Positions 12,011-23,094 of a stretch of DNA of 64,000 nt are shown here, in pieces (positions within the stretch are counted from its first letter, which is position 1; each line of letters begins with the position of its first letter). The notes below the pieces were generated by a model, which was not told where the DNA came from, did no database searches, and saw only the letters and a list, made by a program, of their open reading frames with translations. Position numbers and translations under genes: made by a program. Where the stretch lies: the NCBI GenBank assembly GCA_031769625.1, contig JAUIMM010000204.1:130001-194000 (forward strand), in the 5' to 3' direction. The DNA is from Taudactylus pleione. Lineage: Eukaryota > Chordata > Amphibia > Anura > Myobatrachidae.

Positions 12011-12369
12011 CCTCTAGTTCCGGACTCTAACACCAGCAGTGTGTGACAGAGTCAGAAGGTCATGAGGACAACCTGTGAGAGGCTCCCTCTGCTCACTATG
12101 AGTTGAAAGCACTCTTGGAGAAGAGACCTGTCCCCGGGATGCACGTCGTGACGGCTGAGGAAGCCCACTTCCCAATGGAGACCTCCCGGAATGAACACTG
12201 CAGAGATGGCCGGGAGGAGACCATAGGACTATTGCAGAATGTGTGACATTCTTGTCATTGCTGCCCAATGACCAGTGTCTCTTAGATGTAAGCCACTGTT
12301 GTGACATTGTCGGACTGAACCTTTACAGGTTTACCGTGAAGTATGTGTTAGGCCAGAGTGAGGGCCCAA

Positions 12370-13530
12370 GACAGCTTAAAGTTCCAACAAGTTAATTGGC
12401 AGGGCGGAATCAACAGACGTCCAACTGTCCTGAAAGGAATGCGAACCAGACACTGCACCCCAGAGACTGGCGTCCGTTGTAAGGATTACGCTGGATGAGA
12501 TGGCCATAGCCACCCAGATAGAGACCGACGCACCTCCGGAGAGAGCATCATGATCTGAACAGTGATCCGATGGAGAAACCCGTTCCATCTGGAGAGGATC
12601 AGATCATGCAAAGGCCTGGAATGGAACCGAGCATATTCCACCCTGTCGAGGGTAGACACCCTGGATTCCAGAACGCGCATTACAGAGTGTAATGACACTT
12701 GTCGACTGTTTAGACATCCCCGCACTCATAGTTGAAGAGTGGAGATCTTGTCTTACGTCCGAAGAATTCTCAGATTCTGAGATTACAGCAGGGCACCCAG
12801 ATGAATCATACCTTGTCAGGGAATCAGGGAGGACTTTTTCCCAGTTGATTAACCATTTGTGCTTGTGAAGGAAAGCAATGGTTAACTTGAAATTACTTTA
12901 AAGTACCTTGGTGATCCTGCCAAGAGCTGGATGCCGTCCAGATACAGGAGCAGTCGGATACCCTGAACCGGTGGGCTGTTATGAAAGCCACAAATCTGGT
13001 AAACCCCGGTGGGGCTGTGGATAGTCCAAAGGGCAGAGCCAGAAAATTGGAAATGTTGCTGTGGCACAGCCAACCAGAGCTAACGCTGATGAGAGGGCTC
13101 TATAGGTACGCGTCCTGAACATTCAGCGATACCCGAAAGTCCTCAGGTTCCAAATCTTGGATGATGGATCATAGGGGTTTCCTCCTGAGCACCTCATAGG
13201 AACTGGTTTAGGGATTTGCGATAGAGAATAGGCCAATGAGGACCATTCGGCCTCTGCACCAGAAAGAAAGTTGAATAACCAGTGCCTTGCCGAGATAGTG
13301 GGGTTGGCATAAACACGCCTGCTCACCGCAAGAACTGTATAGCTTTCTGGATCTGTAAGGTGTTCGGATCTGAAGAAGGGCCTGTGTAGCAAAACATGTG
13401 AGGAGGGTGTCTGAACAATGAGAGGGCGTACCCATGAAAGGCAGGAAACACAGGAAAGGCGCGCTGAGCTGAGGGGAGGAGCCGCTAGACAGGGAAGGCT
13501 GCCTCCCCTGGCTAGCAATTAACCCCCGGG
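12370..13530 (-). pseudogene. DIRS reverse transcriptase/RNase H remnant
   Basis: The RT palm is recognisable as a YLDG box at about 12933-12944 (usual YLDD, last Asp lost), preceded by a degenerate PFGL region near 13000-13040. RNase H follows downstream as TDASLWGAVSG near 12470-12500, the DIRS form of the first catalytic Asp. Frames are broken repeatedly and the upstream gag and RT fingers are absent. Order RT, RNase H, recombinase on the minus strand agrees with the element's orientation. Confidence 0.75.
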
Positions 13531-14637
13531 ACGCCGGCTCCCGCTGCCGAACTTCAAGTCCCTGGTGGTCTAGCGGTCACACGGGGTTTGCCTCTACAGA
13601 GGGGGAGCCCACCGCCGCTGCTAGCGCCATCCCATCTTTCCCCTGAGACCGGAGGCTGCATGTTACACAAGCGGTGACCCGCGACTTACCTGATCCCCAT
13701 CGATCCGGCTGCAGCCTTGGGATTCCCCCAGAGCCTGGCTAGTACGATCTGTACTGGTGTCGCTGCGCCGGCGGGGTGGAGGAGTGGCAGCTTGGACGTC
13801 TAATGGACAGTCCGACGCTGCCGCTCTGAAGAGTTCTAAAAATAAAATTAAAACTCCTACATTAAACTTAGGGGCTGCTAATCAGCCCCCCATGTGCTAA
13901 CGGTGACCCGACTCAGGCCGGACACCTACGCAAACTGAGGTGCCTCTGGCTTGGGGGGCGGAATTATAGGGAGAGTGGACCCAGTGCATCCTGGGAGCTA
14001 AAAGCTTAACTGCGTGGTGCCCGGATTTGGTTACCAACCTATAACCCCAATCTCAACCCTGTGGACCCCCTATGGACTCTGAAGAAGAAAGTCGTCTAAT
14101 GGATAGCCAGCAAGGACCAGCAATGCACGTGCACGCTGGTTCCCTGTTGACCTCGACTATCTGTGGAACATGCTCGTCAACCTGACGACGATCGTCAGGT
14201 TCAACATGTTCACAGATAGGTCGGTCTCCTGCACTGAATGACCTTTAGTGAACGCCGTTCAGTGCGGGCACCACACCCAGCGACCTGAAGAACTGAACGC
14301 TAGACATTCAGTTTTTCAGGTCGCCTAATGGATAGGCCCCTTAAGGCTCGGAGAGTAATATCAGCAGGACACTAGGTGCCCACAGACATAGCGATGTGCT
14401 CACGATCCGATATCGTGTACGATTTCCCCCTGAACTCTCCCGGGAGCTCCCTGGCCGTCATGGTCACGATTTTGGAAAAAGTACACCCAATCTGTTTCAC
14501 GATCTCACTATATCGGATCGTACGCATCGTGAGATTGGGTATAATGAATCGTGAGTTTACCAAAAGAATACAAAAGGCTCTTCACGATTGGTGGGAAATG
14601 TAAATAGTCATAACAATGGGAGGGGCTAGCTAGGGGG

Positions 14638-14645
14638 TATAAAAA
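14638..14645 (+). promoter_or_regulatory. TATA box for the Harbinger transposase
   Basis: GGGTATAAAAAGCAGG lies about 215 bp upstream of the transposase ATG and 260 bp inside the terminus. A start site near 14670 would give a leader of about 180 nt. Confidence 0.55.
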
Positions 14646-15624
14646 GCAGGTGCCGTTTAAACTCTGTGCACATTCTGCTTTGCTACTTGTGAGGCTAGGT
14701 GTATTCTTGCTGAACCCTGCACATTGCTACTGTGCTCTTTGTATTTGGCTTGCCTTTTACAAAGTTTATTCTACCTGCAAGTGTGTGCTACCTACCTGCA
14801 TTCTATCCTGTTCCTGAATTCTGTACTGATGAGTCCCTATCAGTATAGAGTATGGTTGCCGAAGCTGGGGTCAGGGAGATTAGGAAGAGGGCACAGTGTA
14901 GGACGAGAGCATGCTGGACTAAGGAGTGGCTGCTACAAAGGGATACCTGCTCTCACATGTCCCTGCTGATGGAGATCAAGGAGAACAACCCGGATGACTA
15001 CCGCAACTACCTGCGCATGGATGACGCCACCTTACAGTAATTGCTGCATCTGGGGACCCCCCACATCCGGAGACAGGACACAAGGTGGCGGAGGGCAATC
15101 CCTGCTGAAGAGAGACTGGTGGCTACCCTGAGGTACCTGGCTACAGGAAGGTCATTTGAAGACCTGAAGTTTGGGACACTCATCTCACCTCAGTCCTTGG
15201 GCGTCATCACTCCGGAGACCTGCAAGGCTATCGTTAAAGTGCTGCAGTACCAGTATTGCAAGGTAAGAAGAAAAACACACACTACACATTTTTTTCTTGT
15301 ACAAGAAAAAAAGTTTTTTTACTTTTTTCTTTAAATTTAACTATTTAACTGTTACAGCCAATAAGGCAGAAAACTGTGCTGCATAGCAGCCATCTTGTGT
15401 CAACAACACTACATACTAGTAAAGGTTTTTTTAAAATTATTACAATACACAGACACTGTGGCAAAAAACACTTTTACACTAGTTCCTCACAATTTTGCTG
15501 TTTTTTTTTATTAAACTCTTTTTTTATTAATAGACAGCCAATAATAGGCTGCATGAACCAAACTGTGCACTGAACTGTAGGCAATATAGACTGCAATATA
15601 AATTTAACAAAACAGCATTATCAC

Positions 15625-16700
15625 CAAATTTTATCCCAATAGGTAGCCTGCTGAATGTTATACGGTGGGTCAGACGCCAATTTGAACAGGTCAATACACA
15701 CATGGCACAAGTATAGATTGTGGCCCCGGCTTCCAACAATCTGTACTTGTGCCATGTGTGTAGTGACCTTGGGCCTGATTCAGAGCCGTTCGCTATTTGC
15801 GGTCGTTCGTTCAAAAACAAGGGGTGGCTATTCAAATGATCCGTTCGCAAATTGCGGTCTGTTCACACCTCTAAGTCTGAACGAGCGTGCAAAACATACG
15901 CTCGTTTATTTGTTAAAAACGCCCCTGGCCGCTCGCATCCTACGTCATGTCCGCTATTTATTAGATTAATCGAGTACATCGAACAGCGTATGAACTGCTC
16001 GCTATTCTTGTGGTTGGTTTTTTCAACCGCTATTTTGCGAGCAGTTCTGAGTTAAAAAAAACCAAGTGACGTGGTCAATGACGCTGCTGTATTAATTATG
16101 CACTCCCTTAAAACGCCCGTTTTGACCTTTAAGCAGGCCTGCGTTCGAATTCCACTCCCCCGTTTACAAGCACCTTCCCCTGTTACCACCCACATACGCC
16201 TCATTCTGTCACTCAAAATAGCAGGCACTCGCTATATAGCGTACAAACGATTTTCGGCCGCACTGACTGGTTCGCGCATGCGTACTAAAAACCGTACGCA
16301 TGCGCAGATGTGCGAACATCGCTCAGAACGAGCGTACGGCCACTAGCGAGCGGCTCTGAATGAGGGCCTTTGTCCAATCAGCGTCATCACCACCCTATAC
16401 CATACAGCCAGCACCTATTGGGAGTGATAAAATGGTGATAGTACAGGCAACAATAAGAAAACAAAATTACCTATCACCAAACTTTATCAATCCCAATAGG
16501 TAGCCTGCTGTATGTTATACGGTGGGTCAGACGCCAATTTGAACAGGCCAATACACACATGGCACAAGTATAGATTGTGGCCCTGGCTTCCAACAATCTG
16601 TACTTGTGCCATGTGTGTAGTGACCTTGTCCAATCAGCGTCATCACCACCCTATACCATACAGCCAGCACCTATTGGGAGTGATAAAATTTGGTGTTAGT
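15625..16700. repeat. Tandem duplication within the Harbinger intron
   Basis: A block running from CCCAATAGGTAGCCTGCTG through CCTATTGGGAGTGATAAAAT is present twice. Copy 1 is at about 15638-16435, split by a MITE. Copy 2 is at about 16493-16690, uninterrupted. Identity is very high outside the MITE, so the duplication is young. Confidence 0.88.
15771..16368. mobile_element. Harbinger-like MITE (GGGCCTGATTCAGAG family)
   Basis: Termini are GGGCCTGATTCAGAGCCG and the inverted CGGCTCTGAATGAGGGCC. Flanks are CTT and TTT, and the intact duplicate at 16621-16631 shows the pre-insertion sequence GACCTTGTCC, so the target duplication is 3 bp. The interior has inverted TTCGC/GCGAA-rich segments and no coding capacity. 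Confidence 0.9.
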
Positions 16701-18137
16701 ACAAGTAAGAAAAAAAAAAAGGAAAGAAATGAAATGTGTGAATAACGGGGCGATTCATCCTCTGCATCCAGCAGAGCACTAAAAATGGTAGTGCTTGAGC
16801 TTGGGGTGCTGGGTGGGGGAGCAATCTCCAACTGGCTGGGGGAGGCCTGACATAGGTGTTTGGGGCCGGGGAATGTAGCATTGGGTCAGCTATATAAGTG
16901 AAGTTGTGTAAGCTTTTGCTCATACACCTACTTAAAAGGTCATAATTGAGCCTAAGGTAATTTTTCTGAGTATCCTCATCCATTTTCCTCATACTACTGT
17001 TTATATGTGCCGTAAAATCGTCAATAGCATCTGGTGGTTTTTGAAGGAGGCGTTCCGCATTCTGGAGAAATATGTCCTCCTGTTCTGTGTGAATTTCCTT
17101 TCTACCCTGTTTTTGTTTTTTGGCGTGGTATGGAAGAGGATGATGGTCTGGGTACAATGGGTGTTGCCAGTGGGGTGGTATTATCCACATCACTGTCCCC
17201 GAGCAGACTAAGGTCCGGTGTGGAGGCCAAATCAGGGTCTTGGGTGGGAGTCTATATAGGAAACAAATAAATAAAAAATATTATAGTTATGTTTTAACCC
17301 GTTTTTTACTATTTTTACAGTTTCCTAACATCGTGGAGGAGTGGAAGAGCATCGCTGAAAAGTTTGAACAACGTTGGAATTTCCCTAATTGTGGAGAAGC
17401 CATCGATGGAAAACACATCCACATCAACCCACCTGCCAACACCGGATCATATTACTACAATTACAAAGGCTTCTTCAGCATCGTTCTCATGGCAGTGGTG
17501 AATGCCAACTATGAATTTCTGTTTGTGGATGTCGGCAAGAATGGCCGTGCTTCGGATGGTGGGTCCTTCAAACAGACGACTTTCTACCAGAGACTCACCA
17601 ACAAAGCCCTTAACTTGCCCTCACTGGACCAGACAAAGCACGGCCTAAATTACATTTTCGTCGCAGACGAGGCTTTTGCATTACATGAACATGTGATGAA
17701 GCCATTTACACAGAGAGGCCTGACCAGAGAGAAGAGGATCTACAACTACAGTCTATCCCGGGCACGACGCATTGTGGAAAATGCCTTTGGAATAATGAGC
17801 AACCGCTTCCGCATTTTCCACACCACCATCAACCTACGTGTGGAGAGGATAGACTGGGTCGTGATGGCATGCTGTGTGCTGCACAACCTTATGCGAAGAA
17901 AAACTACCCAACGAGGACCAGTCCCAGCTAGACCAGAAGATGTAGGACCTCCGGAGGACATTGCTCAGTTTACATCTATGTCTGCACCACCAATTTCTAC
18001 AACATCGACAGCACGTGCCAAAGAAGTGAGGGAGGAGTATATGGCCTATTTCAATGGACCTGGTGCGGTGCCATGGCAGGAGGACTGTCTGTGAGCTAAC
18101 TGACTATATTGGACAATTGGGATTGAACTACAAAAAC

Positions 18138-18143
18138 AATAAA
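18138..18143 (+). terminator. Polyadenylation signal of the transposase
   Basis: AATAAA lies 44 bp after the transposase stop codon and 22 bp before a MITE insertion. Confidence 0.5.
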
Positions 18144-18164
18144 AGGTTTTGGTTTATGAACTGT

Positions 18165-18628
18165 GGGCCTGATTCAGACCCGCTCGCAAGCGCATAGCGC
18201 TTGAAAGCGGGTCAATGGTGGCCCAGTGCGCACGCGCGAGCCCCGGAGCGAGCGCAAAAAGCACTCACTCCATGGCTCACTACAAAAGGGGCAGCTGTCG
18301 ATGTTGATCGACAGCTCGCCCCGTTTTGTAGGCGTGGCGGGGGGGTGGCTTCACAAACAGAGGTGTTCCCATGTGAACGCCTGCCATTTGTGGACGAGCC
18401 AGAAGCTCTCTGGGGCTTGCGGCCACGAGACCCTACCACAAGGGTCTCGTCACAAGCACGATGGTCGCGATGGTCTTCACCATCGCGACCATCATCCTGG
18501 CCGCTCGCAATAGCTGTGGGTGGTCAACCACAGCTATGCGAGAGGCCAGGAGGCCGCTCCAAAGAAAAAAAAAACACCCTGATTCAGAGCGAGCGCTCTT
18601 TCAGAGCGTCCGGCTCTGAATCAGGGCC
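18165..18628. mobile_element. Harbinger-like MITE in the MADF intron
   Basis: Termini are GGGCCTGATTCAGACCCG and CCGGCTCTGAATCAGGGCC, flanked by an exact TGT duplication (18162-18164 and 18629-18631). Internal hairpins include CATCGTGCTTG/CAAGCACGATG-like and GTCGCGATGGT/ACCATCGCGAC segments. It sits 15 bp from the MADF splice donor. Confidence 0.9.
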
Positions 18629-19079
18629 TGTGTCTCTACTTACCAAAACTTCAGCAGACGGTCCAGTCACTTCTGCAACCTTCTCTTCTCCCTCTCGCTC
18701 AGCCATCAACACCAGAGACTGCCGTTGTGGCTCCTGCTCGCTTATGAAGGACATCAGGTTGTAGTACCACAGCGAAGGTTGATACACGTCATCAGTGCCT
18801 GCTCCGGATCTTTTGGAGTCATCGACTTTCTTCCTCTCTTTAATGTACACTGTACGAAGGTTCTGAATTTTCTGACGGACAGTTTTGAGGTTAGCATCGG
18901 CAATTAATCTTTTCGTGTAGTCCAACAACAGCTGTAAAGCTGCCAATTTGTGCGACTTGTTATGGTATTGTCGACAGCTTATCCGCCAAAGACACTCTTT
19001 AGACTGTAGGATTTCTATGAATCCAGTCACAAACTCACGCTCAATATCCATGGACATTCCTAGGAAGAATAAACAAAAG

Positions 19080-19600
19080 GACATATAAATATTAGTATAT
19101 ATAGTTTTGTTATATTTTATGTTGTTAAGGTAAAAATTTTTTATTGTTTCTATATTTTTTTTAACAGGTTTTTAATATTTGTTATGGTATTGTAATCGTG
19201 TTTTCTTTTACAGGAATGACGTGTTTTAATTAGTATTGTATTGTGTTCTTTTTTTTTACAGGAATGACGTGTTGTTTTTTTTGTATTTTCATGTTTTTCT
19301 TTCTTTTAGCATGGGTCTTCAACCTTTGGCCCTCCAGTTGTTGTGGAACTACACATCCCAGGATACCCTGCCACAGTTTTGAAGACCCCAATGATGTGTT
19401 TTTAAATATAATGTATTGTGTTTTTTTTTTACAAGGATGACGCGTTTTTTGATTTGTATTTTATTGAATTTTTAACGTTTTTGTAAATATTTTGTTGTTT
19501 AAATATGATTGTTTATGTTGTTGCAATGTATTTGTTTATCTTGTTGTAATATAATTGTTTTTGAAATGTAAAACATTTTGGAGTATTTTCTACTTAATTA
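19080..19600. other. T-rich noncoding region in the Harbinger element
   Basis: Low-complexity T-rich DNA upstream of the MADF gene. TTTACAGGAATGACGTGTT occurs three times in diverged form near 19210-19445. The stretch 19305-19390 (CCCTCCAGTTGTTGTGGAACTA onward) resembles a widespread MITE fragment inserted between two of the copies. Confidence 0.45.
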
Positions 19601-19609
19601 TTGGTGGCC

Positions 19610-19990
19610 AGTGAGTGGGTAGGTGGGTGGCACACATTGGTGGGTAGGTGGGAGCTTAATACATGACCCAGCCACCGCCCCCCTCATTCCGGCAGGTGCT
19701 GGCTGGGTCATGCATTAGGTGAGTGGCACACATTGGTGGGTAGGTGGGTGGCACACATTGGTGGGCAGTGGGAGCTTAATGCATGACCCAGCTACCGCCC
19801 GCCTCATTCCGGCGGGCGCTGGCTGGGTCATGCATTTATTATTTGAGTGGCACTCATTGGTGGGTAGGTGGGTGGCACACATTGGTGGGAACTGGGAGCT
19901 TAATGCATGACCCAGCCACCGCCTGCCTCATTCCGGCGGGCACTGGTTGGGTCATGCATTTATTAGGTGAGTGGCACACATTGGTGGCAG
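19610..19990 (+). repeat. Minisatellite of about 120 bp, three copies
   Basis: Units near 19625, 19725 and 19840 each contain GGTGGGTGGCACACATTGGT, an internal palindrome (CATGACCCAGC ... GCTGGGTCATG), and a CCTCATTCCGGC core. The last unit is partial. Confidence 0.85.
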
Positions 19991-20400
19991 TGGGGTTGCA
20001 TTACTACAGTTCACCAATACTCACCAAACTGTTGAATTCCACACTTCAGGTGTGCAGGTTGAATTGTGCTTCCTTCTCCTTCTCTCCACGATACTGCACA
20101 AGATGGCGGATGGGTGTGTACAGGCTCCTGTCTGTCAAATTCCGCGAAGTACGATGAATTGTACGATTCATCGTGAGTAAAAATGCCCTCACGATCGGCA
20201 TCCATTGTGTCCCAGATTGGCAAATCTGCCCTATAGCACGGCAGATCTAAAGATGTGAGGTACGACGAGCGGGGACGCACATTGGCATCATGATCGTGAG
20301 TATAAATTCACGATTTGGTCATAGTTTACATGATTTGTCTGCGCGATTTGTTGAAATCGGCCAAATTGGGTGAAAAATCGCTATGTGTGTGGGCACCTTA

Positions 20401-20626
20401 AGAGAAAATGCCATGCATTGTGGAAAATTGTATCCCACACATACCACTTATAGTCACACAAAGAGGTCCTTTGCCACATTATTTCTCCTGTACTGTATGT
20501 TTTACAGTTCAAGAAACACCTTGTATGAATGAACCCAATAATTTTTTTAGGGTCTATTTACACACATCCAATTCATGCGTTTTAACTGTGTGTGTTCATA
20601 GTTTTATTGCATAGGCAAAAAAAGTA
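20401..20626. other. Spacer between Harbinger and DIRS elements
   Basis: About 225 bp of AT-rich sequence. Nothing recognisable is seen in it. Confidence 0.4.
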
Positions 20627-22174
20627 TTTTCTTCTTCAGGTTCCATAGGGTCTACAGGAATTACCTTGGGATATATAGTTGAACAGCATCCATTGCACCA
20701 AACAGCAAAGCTTTGGAGCTCCCAGCATACACTGGTTCACCTCCCTATACACCCCGCCCCCAACCACAGGCATTCCGTTTTTTTTGTTTGTTGCACGGCA
20801 AGACGCACCTGTTATAACGGCGGGACTGCTAGGCAATCCTAAGCGGTTTTCTTTTATGTTTTACTTTAAGTTATGAAACTTCAGAGTTTAGCGGTATTAG
20901 TGCCAGTAATGACGCTCTACTGCGGCTCCATCTACTGTACCTCCGCCTCCGTCGAAACACCAGTGTCGCTGTAAGCCCTGAGGTTCTCGGCAAACCACAG
21001 CTTGGCTTAGCTGGAGGCCTAAAGACGCTGATGTCCGGGACTGTGGTCGGGTAAACGGAGATGTCAGGTAAGGATTCCTCTCGGGGAATCATGCGCAAGC
21101 ATTCCTTAGCCTCTGGTGTTGAGATGCGCCAGGGGTGCTGCGGGTGAAAGACGCTTTGTGATTCCTCACTAAGGCGGCCGGGACTATATAGTGTGTTGCC
21201 GGTGACGGGTGGTAAGACGCACTAGTCAACGTCTTACTACCTTGTAGTGCAGCGTACCCGGCCGTCAAAATCGCAGCTTAGGAGAGATAAGGCGCTCCCC
21301 CGGCTGCTCCTCTGTCCAGATGCCAACTTCCGGGTACAGATTCCCGCGTCTGGTATACATGACCACCTCATGTGTGAGACGCACGCAGTTCAGCGTCTGT
21401 CCACGGCTGCAGCAGTTGGTCTCAGAGGTTTGGTTTGTCTCTCTATATACCTCTCCCTTGGGTTTGGCATATAGCGTACTCTATATCCTACCATCCCCCT
21501 TCGGAGGTCAGTTTAGTTGATTGAGTCCATATTGCTGTAGCAATTGCACGTCTTTTTGCATTTGTGTGTGACTGTATGCCAGCTGCTGTATGTACACTGC
21601 CTATGTTTTTAAAATCTGTCAGGTACTGCTATCACTGTTTCTCCTTATCCCTCTGAGGGCGGGGTGTGCAGGGCCGGCTGGCCAGCCCATTACGCCAGGT
21701 ACGCAATCGCGTATGGCGCCAAGTTGCAAGGGCAGCAGAGTCCCGCCGCTGTCCCCCAAAGATGCCAGAAATGAATTACAATGAGTCACACTGACTCATT
21801 TTATACCGGTGCGCAGCCAGCCACAGCCGCTGCCTGAACACCGTCCCACAAGATGATGAATGACAGGACGGGGATGGCCAGTGGGAGAGGAGTGGCCACT
21901 CTCTTCTCCTCCCGTCTCCTCAGCTCCTCCCCCCCAGAGTGACTCAGCTTACAGGAGTCTTTGCCCGGCTGGAGGAGGAGGGGCCTCGCCCTCCCCTCTC
22001 CTCAGCTCCTCCCCTCCAACCCAGCTTCCTCTCTCTCTACTGCTTGGACACCAGGGATATGACGTCACAATCTCATGACTGTACCCGGCGTTAAGTACTC
22101 TAAGGTTAGGAAGAGCCATCCATGCGCTGCAGTTCTGGCCCCAGGTAAGACAATTTAATTACTTTGTATTTGTC

Positions 22175-23060
22175 ATGCACTGGCTGTCACCCTCTCCCTG
22201 TCGTCACCCTATGGTCATTTTTTCCCTGTCACTCACAGCTTTCACTGTCTCCTGGCATCACCCTCTCCCTGTCGTCACTCTTTCCCTGTCATCACCCTCT
22301 CCCTGTAACCTAATGCTGTCACCCTCTCCCTGTCATCACCCACTTCCTGTAACCTAGTGCTGTCACCCTCTCCTTGTCATCACCCTCTCGTCACCTAGTG
22401 CTGTCACCCTCTCTCTGTCACCCTCTCCCTGTCACCTAGTGCTGTCACCCTCTCTGTCGTCACCCTCTCCCTGTCACCTAGTGCTGCCACCCTCTCCCTG
22501 TCACCTAGTGCTGTCACCCTCTCTCTGTCGTCACCCTCTCCCTGTCACCTAGTGCTGTCACCCTCTCCCTGTCGTCACCCTCTCCCTTTCACCTAGTGCT
22601 GTCACCCTCTCCCTGTCGTCACCCTCTCCCTGTCACCCAGTGCTGTCGCCCTCTCCCTGTCATCACTCTTTACTTGTCGTCACACTCAGTCACCTAGTCC
22701 TGTCACCCTCTCCCTGTCACCTAGTGCTGTCGCCCTTACCCTGTCGTCATCCTCTCCCTGTCACCCACTAACTGTCTCCCTCTGCCTGTTGTCACCCTGT
22801 CCCTTTCACCCATTGGTCATTCTCTCCCTGTCACCCATTGCTTTCACCGTCTCCTGGCGTCACCCACTCTCTGTCACCTAGTGCTGTCGCCCTCTCATCG
22901 ATTGCTGTCACCCACTGCTGTCACCCTCTTCCTGTCACTCAGTGCTGTCACCCTCATCCTGTCGTCACCCTCTTCCTGTCACCCACTGGCTGTCTCCACC
23001 TGCCACCCACTGACTCTCTCCCTCTCCCTGTCACCCACTGGCTGTCTCTCTTTCCCTGAA
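22175..23060 (+). repeat. CCCTCTCCCTGTCAC minisatellite
   Basis: About 880 bp built from irregular 15-45 bp units of TCACCCTCTCCCTGTC and CACCTAGTGCTGTCACC. Copies vary by point changes and unit length. Confidence 0.92.
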
Positions 23061-23094
23061 TATGTATCTTATAGTGTAATTGTAGCTTAGCACC

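Larger units (their letters stand above)
10276..14091 (-). mobile_element. DIRS-type tyrosine-recombinase retrotransposon, minus strand
   Basis: Inverted terminal repeats of about 155 bp lie at 10316-10472 and 13931-14091; both include AAGCTTTTAGCTCCCAGGAT or its complement. The left terminus carries an extra 40 bp (10276-10315). An internal complementary region follows at about 10600-10725. Inverted ends plus an internal complementary region define DIRS elements, which replicate through a circular intermediate and make no target duplication; none is seen. At 3.8 kb the copy is shorter than a full DIRS element, and the gag and early RT part is missing, so it carries an internal deletion. Confidence 0.92.
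10207..14339. mobile_element. Terminal-inverted-repeat element hosting a DIRS insertion
   Basis: The left end GGGCCTATCTATTAGACGAC is matched, inverted, by GTCGCCTAATGGATAGGCCC at 14320-14339. Internal palindromes are present: GAACGATCTGACCAAAACC with its inverse near 10230-10275, and GCAATGCACGTGCACGCTGG near 14120. The native element is only about 320 bp; the rest is the DIRS copy inserted between about 10275 and 14091. No clear target duplication is visible for the outer element. Confidence 0.6.
15263..17320 (+). other. Transposase intron containing antisense exon and MITE
   Basis: This 2,058-bp GT-AG intron contains the tandemly duplicated block (about 15630-16690), a 598-bp MITE and, on the opposite strand, the second exon of the MADF gene. 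The polypyrimidine tract before the acceptor is strong (CCCGTTTTTTACTATTTTTACAG read in parts). Confidence 0.8.
14852..18094 (+). pseudogene. Harbinger transposase, two exons, one premature stop
   Basis: Exon 1 is 14852-15262 and exon 2 is 17321-18094. The donor AAG|GTAAGA and the acceptor TTTTTACAG|TTT are consensus sites and join in phase 0, giving about 394 codons, a normal Harbinger transposase length. Exon 1 carries the helical N-terminal region (WLLQRD, DDYRNYLRMDDATLQ, then TPHIRRQDTRWR). Exon 2 is an uninterrupted DDE_Tnp_4 domain: first Asp in GEAIDGKHIHI, second in LFVDVGKNGRASDGGSF, and Glu in RARRIVENAFGIMSNRFR. The only lesion I see is TAA at 15038-15040. In the family the protein cleaves the element ends but needs its Myb-like partner for nuclear import and DNA binding. 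AATAAA at 18138 is a likely polyadenylation signal. Confidence 0.93.
16696..19057 (-). pseudogene. Harbinger MADF/Myb-like protein, two exons, frameshifted
   Basis: On the minus strand exon 1 runs 19057 to 18644 (138 codons, starting MSMDIEREF). It is a clear MADF domain: LQSKECLWRIS, LLLDYTKRL, VRQKIQNLRTVYIKERKKV and LWYYNLMSFI. The donor TTG|GTAAGT and the acceptor TATATAG|ACTCCC join in phase 0 to exon 2 at 17251-16696. Exon 2 encodes an acidic linker (GDSDVDNTTP) and the C-terminal IHTEQEDIFLQNAERLL, DDFTAHINSSM and KMDEDTQKNYLRLNYD helices. A 1-nt shift in an A-run near 17125 breaks exon 2. In this superfamily the partner binds DNA and brings the transposase to the nucleus. The first ATG is chosen over an upstream one because a splice-acceptor-like TTCTTCCTAG immediately precedes it. 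Confidence 0.85.
14375..20397. mobile_element. PIF/Harbinger DNA transposon with two spliced genes
   Basis: The termini GGTGCCCACAGACATAGCGAT (left) and ATCGCTATGTGTGTGGGCACC (right) are inverted copies and are flanked by CTA and TTA, a 3-bp target pair of the TWA type typical of PIF/Harbinger with one mismatch. Subterminal CACGAT repeats occur at both ends. Inside are a HARBI1-like transposase (plus strand, two exons) and a MADF/Myb-like protein (minus strand, two exons), the standard two-protein set for this superfamily. The element has itself received two MITEs and has a local tandem duplication and a minisatellite. Confidence 0.93.

Noticed and set aside
16140..16170. GCGTTCGAATTCCAC resembling a tRNA B box
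   Set aside because: No A box, no cloverleaf and no terminator. It lies in the middle of a MITE.
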